Part shown: positions 7,676-16,060 of the stretch, in pieces
How the letters are laid out: every line of letters starts with the position of its first letter
Numbering within the stretch: the first letter of the stretch is position 1
From: Bacillota bacterium
Lineage (GTDB): Bacteria; Bacillota; Clostridia; Christensenellales; Aristaeellaceae
Reading direction: 5' to 3'
NCBI GenBank assembly: GCA_023392515.1
Contig: JAEVYX010000075.1
Span: forward strand, 1 to 26,733
DNA length: 26,733 bases
The notes under the pieces: generated by a model
What the model saw: the letters and a program-made list of their open reading frames with translations, nothing else
Databases searched by the model: none
What the model was told of the DNA's origin: nothing
Position numbers and translations under genes: made by a program

Positions 7676-8509
7676 ATGAGGGGAGCAGATGTCCCAATGG
7701 ATTGCGGATTTTTGCACGGCATGATGCGGCTTGATGGGCGGGTTGCCATTGTAACAGGAGGGCACTCCTGGCTTGGGCATGATATCGCCTGTGCATTGGC
7801 AGAATTCGGATGCAATATCATTATCACCTCCCGCATCAAAGAGCGGGCCCAGGAGGCTGCCAAGAGCATCGCCTCTACCTACGGCGTGGAAGCCTTGGGA
7901 CTAGCCTTGGAGCAGAAAGACTACGATTCGGTGCAGCGGATGGCTGACGATGCCTTTGCCTTCAAAGGCCGGATCGACATCCTGGTCAACAATGCGGGGG
8001 GCGGTTCCGGCAAGGGAGAGTGTAACTTTCTTATGCGTGACCCGAAAAACATTGCCAACATGATTGATACCAATTTGACCGGTGCGATATACTGCTGCAA
8101 AGCAGTGGGTACCTATATGGCACAGGCGAAACAGGGCTGTATAATCAATATGGCCTCCATCGCGGCACTGGTAGGACGTGACCGGGGAATGTACCACGAT
8201 ACTAATAAAATGGAACAGCCCATCGAATACGCCGCCGCCAAAGCCGGAATCATCGGGCTTACCCAAGACCTGTCCGCCTATATGGCTCCCTACGGCGTAC
8301 GAGTCAACTGCATCTCCCCCGGCGGCTTTGACAAGGGCGATCTTCCCCCAGCCTTCACACAAGCCTATGGAAAAGCAACACCTCTTGGGCGCATGGGTAA
8401 AATGGGAGAAGAGATCATGGGGGCGGCATTGTATCTTGCCACGGACGCATCCAGCTATGTAACAGGGCACAACCTGGTGGTGGATGGAGGCTTCCATATA
8501 TGCAAGTAG
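7676..8509 (+). CDS. Short-chain dehydrogenase/reductase (SDR)
   Basis: A 277-residue classical SDR, NAD(P)-dependent, probably oxidising or reducing a sugar hydroxyl or keto group. The NNAG motif is at 105-108. The catalytic Ser161, Tyr185 and Lys189 (YAAAK) are all present. The C-terminal ASSYVTGHNLVVDGG is typical. The cofactor loop reads TGGHSWLG (27-34): the second glycine of TGxxxGxG is Trp32. An AGGAAG lies 5 bases before the ATG used here. An in-frame ATG at 7697 is an alternative, since most relatives begin shortly before the LDGRVAIVTG strand. First gene of the plus-strand operon. Confidence 0.9.
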   Translation: MRGADVPMDCGFLHGMMRLDGRVAIVTGGHSWLGHDIACALAEFGCNIIITSRIKERAQEAAKSIASTYGVEALGLALEQKDYDSVQRMADDAFAFKGRIDILVNNAGGGSGKGECNFLMRDPKNIANMIDTNLTGAIYCCKAVGTYMAQAKQGCIINMASIAALVGRDRGMYHDTNKMEQPIEYAAAKAGIIGLTQDLSAYMAPYGVRVNCISPGGFDKGDLPPAFTQAYGKATPLGRMGKMGEEIMGAALYLATDASSYVTGHNLVVDGGFHICK

Positions 8510-9480
8510 ACCTCGCAAAGCTTCGTGTGCTTATTGCCGGGTGCGGCTCCATCGGCAAGCGCCATGCCCAAGTGCTTGCACAAATCGGCATTACGCATTT
8601 GGCTGCCTGTGACCCCGGCGAGGAGGCCCGGGCCTCCTTTGCAGCGCTTGTGCCGGATTGCAAAATGTACACCGAATATCAGCAGGCGCTAATTGATTTT
8701 CAGCCTGACGCCGTTTTTATTTTAACACCTACCCGCCTGCACCTTTCCATGGCCACTCAGGCGGTTTTGACTGACTGCCACGTCTTTATCGAAAAGCCGC
8801 TTTCCAACACCACAGAGGGTGCGCTGGCCCTTTACAACCTGGCCCAAAAGCATCATAAGCAGGTAATGGTTGGATTTTGCTTTCGGTATCATGCCGCATT
8901 ATTGGAAGCAAAGAAGCGAATCGAAAGCGGGGAAATTGGCCGCATTGTATCCATCCGTGCACTGATGGGAGAACCGTTTTACGAAATTCATCCAGATTAT
9001 CTAAATCTGTATTACTCCAAGTATTCCGGAGCGTTCGAGTTGGTGCATGACCTGGATCTGGCGATTTGGTTTGCAGGGCAGGATATTGAATCAGTTCAGG
9101 CCGTTTACGGCTCCTTCTCCGATATGGGCATGGAATCCCCTGACACGGTGGAGATGCTGGTAAAATTTCAGGACCGCTGTGTGGCCAACGTACACCTGGA
9201 CTTTTTCCAGATGCCGCGCAGGCGGCAGATTGACCTGATTGGCACCAATGGCGTGATTACGGTGGAGTTTGCCTCCTGGGATGAGGCGACGCTTAGATGT
9301 TATACCAAACAAAGCAGGGCATGGGAGCAGCAAGCTTTTAAAACCCAACGCAATGATATGTTTATTGCCGAAGACCTGGAGTTTTTTGCGTGTATGCAAA
9401 GCGGGCATCCGGTACGCTGCAACATTCCTGAGGCATTAAAATCCTTGAGCGCAATTGCGCATATCTATAAACCCTATTGA
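8500..9480 (+). CDS. Gfo/Idh/MocA-family NAD(P)-dependent oxidoreductase
   Basis: A 326-residue protein. The N-terminal Rossmann fold has GCGSIGKRH at 14-22 and the family EKP motif with Lys99 (FIEKPLS). The C-terminal half is the alpha/beta substrate domain with VHDLDLAIW (His183, Asp186), the usual place of the catalytic acid/base. The gene overlaps the SDR stop by 10 bases and has GGAGG nine bases before its ATG, so it is translationally coupled. Members oxidise sugars, inositols or sugar acids at one hydroxyl; some do keto-mediated chemistry. Its pairing with an SDR suggests two successive redox steps on the same molecule. Substrate not resolvable. Confidence 0.9.
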   Translation: MQVDLAKLRVLIAGCGSIGKRHAQVLAQIGITHLAACDPGEEARASFAALVPDCKMYTEYQQALIDFQPDAVFILTPTRLHLSMATQAVLTDCHVFIEKPLSNTTEGALALYNLAQKHHKQVMVGFCFRYHAALLEAKKRIESGEIGRIVSIRALMGEPFYEIHPDYLNLYYSKYSGAFELVHDLDLAIWFAGQDIESVQAVYGSFSDMGMESPDTVEMLVKFQDRCVANVHLDFFQMPRRRQIDLIGTNGVITVEFASWDEATLRCYTKQSRAWEQQAFKTQRNDMFIAEDLEFFACMQSGHPVRCNIPEALKSLSAIAHIYKPY

Positions 9481-9527
9481 CACTTAGCGATCTCCTCGAT
9501 GTGAGCAAGAACAGGAGGAAATATCAA

Positions 9528-10208
9528 ATGAAACGTTCGCAAATCAATGTAGCCATCCGTTGGGCCCAGGAACTTTTGGATGACCACAATATCCGCCTCC
9601 CCCGGTTTGCCTATTGGGATATGGAAGAATGGCGCAAAAACAAAAACAATATTGATACCCTTCGCAAGGTGGCACAAGGGTGGGATGTGACAGATTTCGC
9701 CACGGGAGATTTTAAATACGTGGGGGCGGTGCTCTACACCGTGCGCAACGGTTCTGTAAAGGAGCCCGGCGTAGGATCCCCCTATGCCGAAAAGTATATC
9801 CTTTTTGAGGAGGGGCAGGAACTTCCCCTGCATTACCATGTCAGTAAGACCGAGGACATTATCAACCGCAGCGGCGGGCTGATGAGCATGCGGCTTTACA
9901 ACAAAAAGCCGGATGGGTCCGTGGATTATGAAAATGATGTCACCTTGTATAGCGACGGCATACCCATGGTGGTCAAGGCAGGGGAAGAAGTGATTATCAC
10001 CAAGGGAAACAGTGTCCGCCTGACGCCTTATATCTACCATTCCTTCGGTGCGAAAAAAGGGCATGGGCCTCTGATCGCTGGAGAGGTATCCGCCGTAAAC
10101 GACGATCATACCGACAACTATTTTGCAAAACCCCTCAGCCGTTATATGCAAGTGGAAGAGGATGAACCCATGCTGTGCCCGCTTTGCACAGAATACGACA
10201 AGCTGTAA
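9528..10208 (+). CDS. D-lyxose ketol-isomerase family cupin
   Basis: A 226-residue protein recognised by MKRSQINVAIRWA at the start, GWDVTDFATGDF, and LHYHVSKTEDIINRSGG, all typical of the D-lyxose isomerase family (metal-dependent aldose-ketose isomerase, cupin fold). His102, His104, Glu109 and His171 are likely metal ligands. The start at 9528 is set by AGGAGG nine bases upstream; a longer reading frame begins with TTG at 9477 but has no ribosome site. Family length is close to this value. It is the last gene of the operon and is followed by a terminator. The substrate may be D-lyxose, D-mannose or a modified sugar; in this context a non-pentose substrate is possible. Confidence 0.88.
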   Translation: MKRSQINVAIRWAQELLDDHNIRLPRFAYWDMEEWRKNKNNIDTLRKVAQGWDVTDFATGDFKYVGAVLYTVRNGSVKEPGVGSPYAEKYILFEEGQELPLHYHVSKTEDIINRSGGLMSMRLYNKKPDGSVDYENDVTLYSDGIPMVVKAGEEVIITKGNSVRLTPYIYHSFGAKKGHGPLIAGEVSAVNDDHTDNYFAKPLSRYMQVEEDEPMLCPLCTEYDKL

Positions 10209-10236
10209 TGATAAAAGGCTAAACAAGCGAATAGGT

Positions 10237-10286
10237 AAAACCGTCCAGGAAATTCCCGCAAGTGGAACGATCCGGACGGTTTTTTT
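10237..10286 (+). terminator. Rho-independent terminator of the isomerase operon
   Basis: AAAACCGTCC (10237-10246) pairs perfectly with GGACGGTTTT (10274-10283), and a T run reaches 10286. It lies 28 bases after the isomerase stop codon. The loop is 27 bases and can pair partly. Confidence 0.85.
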
Positions 10287-10447
10287 ATGCTGCTTGAAAG
10301 CAAAACGGCATATTCATTTTCTGAAACAATTGTAATTTTTTAGTGATTATCAAACTTTTTGCAGCGTACGGCAATCTAAATAGCAGCAATCTTTTTTAGC
10401 TGCCGGGCAAAAGCACTGAGCAATGACGCTGCAAAAGCGCTGCCCGC

Positions 10448-10663
10448 CTACTTCAGAAGAAAATCGAGAATGTTCATGCCGCTGTCCGTTTGTGCCTTGA
10501 ACAGCTCGGTATATCCGCACTGGGAACAGGAGATGGTAATGAATTTCTTGTTCTGTATATCAAAAATCTTTGCGAAGTTTCCCCCAGTTGCCTGAAATTG
10601 ATCGCTTTCAAACTGCGTGCATCCGCATTTGGAGCAGACATAATTTCTTTGCTCCTGATCCAT
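10448..10663 (-). CDS. Small zinc-ribbon nucleic-acid-binding-like protein
   Basis: A 71-residue protein with Cys10-x2-Cys13 and Cys46-x2-Cys49, plus Cys15 (VCSKCGC and SCSQCGY). This is the layout of the small zinc-ribbon family annotated as predicted nucleic-acid-binding Zn-ribbon proteins in Clostridia. AAAGGAG stands before its ATG. It is transcribed alone on the minus strand, between the isomerase terminator and the CapA-like gene. The function of the family is not established. Confidence 0.75.
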   Translation of the reverse strand: MDQEQRNYVCSKCGCTQFESDQFQATGGNFAKIFDIQNKKFITISCSQCGYTELFKAQTDSGMNILDFLLK

Positions 10664-10969
10664 AAAAACACTCCTTTTCTAACTTCCCTACCGACAGGAA
10701 CATTCTACCACAGTTTTCCTCGTGCAAACAGCTTTTTCCCTCAAATGTCATGTTCTGTGTGCCACTGCCAAAGCTGGCGTATCAAAAGCGCAGCAGGTCC
10801 TCAAAGATGCCGTAAGCAGCCTTCTGATACTTTTGTATAAAAATGGGTTTTGTTGGGTCCTTTTGTTGAATCAATCCATTCTGCCTCATCAAGCTTTACA
10901 ATAGGCAGTATAGGGAAAATGACTCTTCTTCATAACGTGAAAAAGGATTCTTGAGGGGGATCAAAACAC
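10664..10969. other. Intergenic region between two divergent genes, no gene seen
   Basis: This 306-base gap separates the zinc-ribbon gene from the CapA-like gene. Short open frames are present, but none has a ribosome site and a plausible product. TACAAT near 10897 could be a -10 box for the downstream gene, without a convincing -35. An AGGGGG ribosome site directly precedes 10970. Confidence 0.5.
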
Positions 10970-13420
10970 ATGGTACATAAGCGGTTTATTTTATATCTCA
11001 TCTGTTTAATGCTCCTCTCTCCCGGGGCAATTGCACAAGAGGATGTATTCTCCATTGTATCTTCCCGGAGCCTTCAGCCTTTTTCAGCCTGTGCTTTGCT
11101 TGTAACCGTTCCTGAGCCCGGATTGCTAACGATAAAGATACGTGGTAAGACGGAAGAAGAGCTTCCCATCGTACAGGATCTTTCAGTAGAAAAGGGCCGC
11201 CTGGAAATCCCCTATCGGGGGCTTACCTACGGGGGTATGGCCCTGAAAAAGGGAAAATATACCCTTTCTGCCCTGCTTCACAGGGAAGGCGGCCCTGCAT
11301 TAGCGGCGGAATCATCACTGGAAATAGCTGCGCCTGTCTCCGCTTTGGAATATGCGCTTCCCAAAGACAATGCGCTGTATTTGGAGGACATGGAGCCCTG
11401 GTTTATTGATGTGTCCATCACAGGCAAAGGGACCGTTACAGTAGAAATTTATGATTCGAACGCCATGGAAAACTGCATTCATACGCTGACCAGGAAAACA
11501 GCAAAGGCCGAAGCCTTTCAGCTTGCCTGGGACGGTACAGCAGGAAAGAAGAAGGCAGCCCCAGGCACTTATTGGGTGCGTGTCTATGCGGAAGGCCGGA
11601 AAGAAGATACCGTGTCCCTGTCCGTTGCGGTGATGGCGGGGAAAAGGCCTGAACCAGCCATAGCAGCCACAGAAACAATGCTGCCGAAAAGCCCGGAAGA
11701 TGACGGCGTCTGGCTGGCTATGATGCAGCCTATGATTGTGATAAACAAAAAAGCCACGGAGCATCAAAAAATTCACACTGCGCCCAGTACAAGCAGTGCT
11801 TCCCTGGGCACCGTCCACGGTCAATCCCAGGGGCTCATGGTTCTGTCTGCAGACAACAGCGATTTCGCAAGGGTGGGGGCCTGGCGCCATGAGGATGGGG
11901 CTTATGTGGAAGGATATGTGCCGAAAGGCTGCCTGATAACGGTCTATCCCAGCAATCATTACGGGCTGCTCATTGATAAAAGCTCACAAAGCATGATTCT
12001 TTATGAATACGGAAAGCCTATCGCCAATTTTCCCATCAGCACTGGACTGATGCAAAAGGAAAAGGAAGAGAGGGAAACACCCGCTGGGGCTTACCTCATT
12101 ATTGAGCGGATAAGCGGTTTTACACGGGAAGGGTTTCATTATGATTACGCGCTGCGGTTTGACGGCGGCAACTTGATAAGCCAGGTGGGATATAAAAAGT
12201 CTGGTCAAAAAGCGGATTTTGAAAAGCAGCTGCCTCTGTTGGGTAAAAAAGCGTCTGATGGCTGTGTGCGTGTGGATTACCGCACCAATGACAATACACC
12301 CATCAACGCTTACTGGCTGTGGACACACCTGGAGTACGGAACGAAAGTGCTTGTGCTGGATGATGCAGAAGCCAGAAAAGAGCGGCTGCGGGAACTGAAT
12401 CCCGGCAGGATGTTGGATGAAAGCAATATTTCCTTTGCCTCCCCTACGCCCGTCCTTCTTTCCGAAAGTGAAAAGGCCAAAATGACGGGCGTGCTTCTTT
12501 CCCTGGCAGGGGACTGTGTGTTGGGCGGAGAGGAAAAAAGCCGGAAAAGTGAGCGTTCCTTTGATTCCGTGGTCGCGGAAAAAGGCATGACCTGGCCTTT
12601 TTCCGGGCTGGAGCCCATTTTTTCCAAAGATGACTTTACCCTGGTCAATTTGGAAGGCGTGCTGCAAGATCATACAAAAGGGAAAGCAAAAAACAGGCTA
12701 TATAATTTTCGCGGAATGAAAGCCTATACGGAGATACTAAAGCTAGGCAGTGTGGAACAGGTAAACCTGGCAAACAACCATTTCAGCGATTATGGGAAAA
12801 GCGGCAGTTCCAGCACCCGCTCAGCCCTGAATGCGGCAAAAATCGCCTATAGCGGGTATCAGGATTTATATGTGCTGGAAAAAAGCGGTATCAAGATTGG
12901 ATTTGGCGGTATCCGGGAAACCGTCTACCGGCAAAACAAGAAAATCATGATGGAGGACATTGCAGCCCTGAAAAGCATGGGATGTGATGCCGTTGTCTAC
13001 ACCTGCCACTTCGGCCAGGAGTATTCCCGCAATCACAGCAGGGTCCAGGAGGAAATGGCACACCAGGCCATAGAAGCGGGGGCCAATTTGGTGGTTGGCC
13101 ATCATCCCCATGTGGTGCAGGGAATAGAGACCTATCGCGGCGGGGTTATCTTGTACAGCTTGGGAAATTTCATCTTTGGAGGCAACCTGGATCTAACAGA
13201 GTTTGACGGCTGCGTGGTGCAGGCAGAGCTTTTGTGGAAGGATCGGGTATACCAAGGCGTAAATATCCACCTTCTGCCCGTGCTTACCACCGGTTCAGCA
13301 CCGGAGAATGATTTTCGTCCGATTCCGGCACCAGGGGATGATAAAGCCCGCATCTTTCAAAAAATGCAGGATGACACCTCCTTTATTCTGATGGAAGACA
13401 TGTTTTTCCCGGCAAAATAG
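10970..13420 (+). CDS. Secreted fusion: L,D-transpeptidase (YkuD)-like domain plus CapA-like domain
   Basis: An 816-residue exported protein. Residues 1-22 are a signal peptide ending near AIA-QE. Residues about 150-220 resemble a FlgD-type Ig-like repeat (AWDGTAG...APGTYWVRV). Residues about 268-325 look like an SH3 domain. Residues about 330-460 match the YkuD L,D-transpeptidase fold with ASDGCVRVDY, the putative nucleophile being Cys432. Residues 508-810 are a CapA/PgsA-type metallophosphatase-like domain: GD at 514-515, NLEG at 560-563, NNH at 602-604, HFGQEY at 680-685, GHHPH at 710-714, then YSLGNFIFGG. The CapA part would act on cell-wall-linked polymer and the other part on peptidoglycan. 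The usual catalytic histidines of YkuD are not seen (SDGC instead of SHGC), so transpeptidase activity is doubtful. It stands alone between intergenic gaps. Confidence 0.85.
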   Translation: MVHKRFILYLICLMLLSPGAIAQEDVFSIVSSRSLQPFSACALLVTVPEPGLLTIKIRGKTEEELPIVQDLSVEKGRLEIPYRGLTYGGMALKKGKYTLSALLHREGGPALAAESSLEIAAPVSALEYALPKDNALYLEDMEPWFIDVSITGKGTVTVEIYDSNAMENCIHTLTRKTAKAEAFQLAWDGTAGKKKAAPGTYWVRVYAEGRKEDTVSLSVAVMAGKRPEPAIAATETMLPKSPEDDGVWLAMMQPMIVINKKATEHQKIHTAPSTSSASLGTVHGQSQGLMVLSADNSDFARVGAWRHEDGAYVEGYVPKGCLITVYPSNHYGLLIDKSSQSMILYEYGKPIANFPISTGLMQKEKEERETPAGAYLIIERISGFTREGFHYDYALRFDGGNLISQVGYKKSGQKADFEKQLPLLGKKASDGCVRVDYRTNDNTPINAYWLWTHLEYGTKVLVLDDAEARKERLRELNPGRMLDESNISFASPTPVLLSESEKAKMTGVLLSLAGDCVLGGEEKSRKSERSFDSVVAEKGMTWPFSGLEPIFSKDDFTLVNLEGVLQDHTKGKAKNRLYNFRGMKAYTEILKLGSVEQVNLANNHFSDYGKSGSSSTRSALNAAKIAYSGYQDLYVLEKSGIKIGFGGIRETVYRQNKKIMMEDIAALKSMGCDAVVYTCHFGQEYSRNHSRVQEEMAHQAIEAGANLVVGHHPHVVQGIETYRGGVILYSLGNFIFGGNLDLTEFDGCVVQAELLWKDRVYQGVNIHLLPVLTTGSAPENDFRPIPAPGDDKARIFQKMQDDTSFILMEDMFFPAK

Positions 13421-13449
13421 TGGCAGTATCCCAAATTAAAAACATACCA

Positions 13450-13496
13450 CTCCTTTATAACGATGTTGTAAAGGAGGATTTCTGATGCTAAAATAG
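13450..13496 (+). promoter_or_regulatory. Shine-Dalgarno-sequestering hairpin with three-codon minigene
   Basis: CTCCTTTATAA (13450-13460) pairs with TTGTAAAGGAG (13466-13476): 11 bp with one U-G pair and a 5-base loop. The 3' arm contains the best ribosome site of this region (AAGGAGG, 13471-13477). That site directs translation of ATG-CTA-AAA-TAG (13485-13496). The stop is directly followed by an in-frame ATG at 13497. This is the layout of a translational switch or reinitiation leader in front of the reductase gene. There is no T run, so it is not a terminator of the CapA-like gene. Confidence 0.55.
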
Positions 13497-13523
13497 ATGA
13501 GAAAAACGGTTGGCGGAGATAGT

Positions 13524-14441
13524 ATGGAAATCAGAAAAGTTTCGATCATCGGCTTGGGAGCGTTAGGCACATTGTTTGGGCATCATCTATCAAAGCGGAT
13601 GCCCAAGGGGGATATAAAAATCATTGCAGATCAAGACAGAATTGCCCGCTATGTGCGGGATAAGGTATACTGCAATGGCGAGGTGTGTGATTTTCAATAT
13701 GTAACGCCGGAAGAAAAATGCGAACCGGCTGATTTAGTTATGATCGCAGTGAAATATCACCAGTTGCGCGCTGCCATCAGCGCAGTTAAAAATCAAATTG
13801 GCCCCCATACGCTGATTCTTTCCCTTTTAAATGGCATCACCAGTGAAGAGATCATAAGCGCCGTTTATGGGGCTGACAAAGTTGTATATTGCGTTGCCCA
13901 GGGCATGGATGCGGTAAAAGAGGGAAACAAACTGACGTACGAGCATATGGGCATGCTTTGCATTGGCGAATTTGACCAGGATACCCATTCGGAAAGGGTG
14001 GCATCCATCGCCGCCTTCTTTCAAAAGACCGGTTTACCCCACGAAATCGATATGCACATGAAAAAGAGGCTGTGGGGAAAGTTTATGCTGAACGTTGGCG
14101 TTAACCAAACCATTGCTGTTTACGGCACAAAATACAATTCTGTTCAGCAGGCGGGTCCGGCGCGAGATACCATGATCAGCGCCATGCGGGAAGTGATTTC
14201 CCTCTCCGAAAAGGAAGGGATCGGGCTTGCTGAAGATGACCTGCGATACTGGCTTGCATTGCTCGGCACGCTTGACCCGGAAGGGAAGCCCTCTATGCGC
14301 CAGGATGTGGAGGCAAGACGTCTGAGCGAAGTAGATTTGTTTGCCGGTGCAGTGCAGGCATTAAGTAAAAAGCATGGTTTATCCACGCCTGTCAATCATA
14401 TGTTGTATGAGAAAATAAAGGCTCTGGAAGCCCAATATTGA
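13524..14441 (+). CDS. Ketopantoate reductase family protein (PanE/ApbA-like)
   Basis: A 305-residue NADPH-dependent 2-dehydropantoate 2-reductase-like protein. The nucleotide-binding loop GLGALG follows VSIIG at the N-terminus. The middle shows VKYHQL (VKa..., family Lys) and LLNGITSEE, the usual LQNG-like segment. The C-terminal helical domain carries KLWGKFMLNVGVNQ-like sequence (RLWGKFMLNVGVNQ) with the catalytic lysine and the conserved asparagine. The start at 13524 has GGAG five bases before it and matches family N-termini; an ATG at 13497 in the same frame would add nine residues. No other pantothenate or CoA genes are nearby, so it may serve a different 2-keto acid. The leader contains a hairpin covering a ribosome site. 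Confidence 0.85.
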   Translation: MEIRKVSIIGLGALGTLFGHHLSKRMPKGDIKIIADQDRIARYVRDKVYCNGEVCDFQYVTPEEKCEPADLVMIAVKYHQLRAAISAVKNQIGPHTLILSLLNGITSEEIISAVYGADKVVYCVAQGMDAVKEGNKLTYEHMGMLCIGEFDQDTHSERVASIAAFFQKTGLPHEIDMHMKKRLWGKFMLNVGVNQTIAVYGTKYNSVQQAGPARDTMISAMREVISLSEKEGIGLAEDDLRYWLALLGTLDPEGKPSMRQDVEARRLSEVDLFAGAVQALSKKHGLSTPVNHMLYEKIKALEAQY

Positions 14442-14475
14442 TATTTTGCCTTCCGTGAGAAAATAGCAGTAAGCC

Positions 14476-15612
14476 TCAGACGCATATTTCTTTATTGGCC
14501 CGCTTATTCTCATACATCAATAAATCTATCTGACTTTGAAATTCCTCCGCTTTCATACGGGAGCGATGGTCATACACAGCGTAGCCCATACTAAAACCAA
14601 TCTGATAGGAATGCGGATTGGATCTGTTGTATTGTTTAAGACAGTCATCAATCCTTTGAACAGCCTCTTTCAAATCTTCTTCATTTGAGCTATCAAGAAC
14701 AATGCAAAACTCATCGCCGCCGAAACGGGCAATAAAGTCGTTGGGCTGAAGGCAGTTTTTCAGCAGCTTTGCAGCAGTTTCCAGCGCCTTGTCCCCCATT
14801 TCATGGCCTAAAGCATCATTGATTGATTTGAAATTGTCCAAATCAAGCAAAATGGCCGAAAAACCCTCACCTGTCGCGCTGGCTTTCACCTTCTCCTTCA
14901 TATGCATATCCAGCTTATTGCGGTTATACAGCCCCGTAAGATAATCGGTGTAGATGCTTTGGTTTTGGATATTCAGAAAAACAATCAGCATGGATAAAAC
15001 TACGCCGTTCAGCATCAGGGAAGTGCCATAAAAAAGGATTTGAACAATAATCAATACGAACGGCGGTACAGGGAAAAACACCAGCGAAAAAAAGTGTTTT
15101 CTCTCGATTTTAGTACGGTTTGCTACAATAAAAGCAAAGGTGGTCAGAAGAATCACCCCTGTGATTGAAGCGGAAAGCAAATAAAGCGGCCCGCGATGAT
15201 AGATGTTATTTTGGTCAATAAAATACAGCCACCCGTTGAATTGCGAGAGTATTACCATAATTGCATGCAGTAAATTTACTGCGACAAGGGGAAAAACCAG
15301 GCGCTTCGTTTCAGCCTCATTTTGATGCACCTGCAAATGTGCATATAAAAGCCATAGGGACGAAAGAAGGGGGTTCAGCAGAAAAACAAGAAAATTTCCC
15401 GTATGGTTCAGCACAGGGTAAAGCGTGCCAGGCATTCCGTCAAACCTGCTAAACACATCAACAATCAGCAATAAGGCTGTCATTTTTATCATCAGCATAT
15501 ATAGCTTTTGCTGCAGGGAATTCCTTCCCCCATTTGTACGGGAGTGATAATAGAGAATAGCCAATACAATAATCGAATACAAATTGATAATCACATTGCA
15601 TCTAAATTCCAT
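14476..15612 (-). CDS. Membrane diguanylate cyclase (multi-TM sensor, GGDEF)
   Basis: A 378-residue protein that would make c-di-GMP from two GTP. About seven hydrophobic segments occupy residues 5-220. The GGDEF domain begins at YTDYLTGLYNRNKL, and GGDEF itself is at 298-302, so it should be active. The residue pattern before it reads QPND, where an inhibitory I-site would have RxxD, so product feedback through that site is unlikely. The start at 15612 is chosen because GGAG lies eight bases before this ATG; the frame extends further upstream without a better site. It is convergent with the reductase gene. The 226-base stretch upstream (15613-15838) shows no gene. Confidence 0.9.
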   Translation of the reverse strand: MEFRCNVIINLYSIIVLAILYYHSRTNGGRNSLQQKLYMLMIKMTALLLIVDVFSRFDGMPGTLYPVLNHTGNFLVFLLNPLLSSLWLLYAHLQVHQNEAETKRLVFPLVAVNLLHAIMVILSQFNGWLYFIDQNNIYHRGPLYLLSASITGVILLTTFAFIVANRTKIERKHFFSLVFFPVPPFVLIIVQILFYGTSLMLNGVVLSMLIVFLNIQNQSIYTDYLTGLYNRNKLDMHMKEKVKASATGEGFSAILLDLDNFKSINDALGHEMGDKALETAAKLLKNCLQPNDFIARFGGDEFCIVLDSSNEEDLKEAVQRIDDCLKQYNRSNPHSYQIGFSMGYAVYDHRSRMKAEEFQSQIDLLMYENKRANKEICV

Positions 15613-15838
15613 GCTCACCACTCCTTTTGTGCAGCGCAGATAAGTATAAATCAAACGCCAAAGCGTACACATTTCTTCCTTCGGGCCTTATACAGTTGGC
15701 CATTTCAGCTTCGTCCAAGGCAACTTGTCGAAGGCAAAAAAGTCACCTTCAACAGACTGAAGCGGGTTTTCGCGCGTCCATGCCGTAATCGCTCTCTGTG
15801 CATTTTATATAAATTGTAATGTATCACCTTCCAATCCG

Positions 15839-16060
15839 CTATTTTTCTGGCTGAATCTTCTTTGGCCAATAGCAGATGCCCACATCCAGTGCACGGGGCT
15901 TATCCAAATGGAAATCGGCGTAGATGCAGTACCAGCAGTTCTGTTCTGCCGCGCCGCCCCTTGGCGTAAAGGCGGGACAACTCTGTCTGGGCCAGACATT
16001 GCCGCCTGCGTTAGGGACAGACAGCGGCCGGTGTTCCCGCCGTCTGGCAGTCTCGCTCAT
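15839..16060 (-). CDS. Small cysteine-rich hypothetical protein
   Basis: A 73-residue protein with four cysteines at 28, 42, 45 and 63, in CPAFTPRGG, NCWYCIYADFHL and VGICYWP. The even cysteine pattern suggests one metal site. GGAG precedes the ATG at 16060 by eight bases, which sets the start; an upstream in-frame ATG has no such site. I believe similar short proteins with the CWYC-YADFHLD pattern are found in Clostridia, but I know of no function. It lies between two diguanylate cyclase genes on the same strand. Confidence 0.65.
   Translation of the reverse strand: MSETARRREHRPLSVPNAGGNVWPRQSCPAFTPRGGAAEQNCWYCIYADFHLDKPRALDVGICYWPKKIQPEK

Noticed and set aside
9477..9527. TTG-start extension of the D-lyxose isomerase gene
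   Set aside because: The AGGAGG at 9513-9518 serves the ATG at 9528, and the extension has no ribosome site of its own.
13450..13477. Hairpin after the CapA-like gene as a terminator
   Set aside because: No T run follows, and the 3' arm contains a strong ribosome site, so a translational role fits better.
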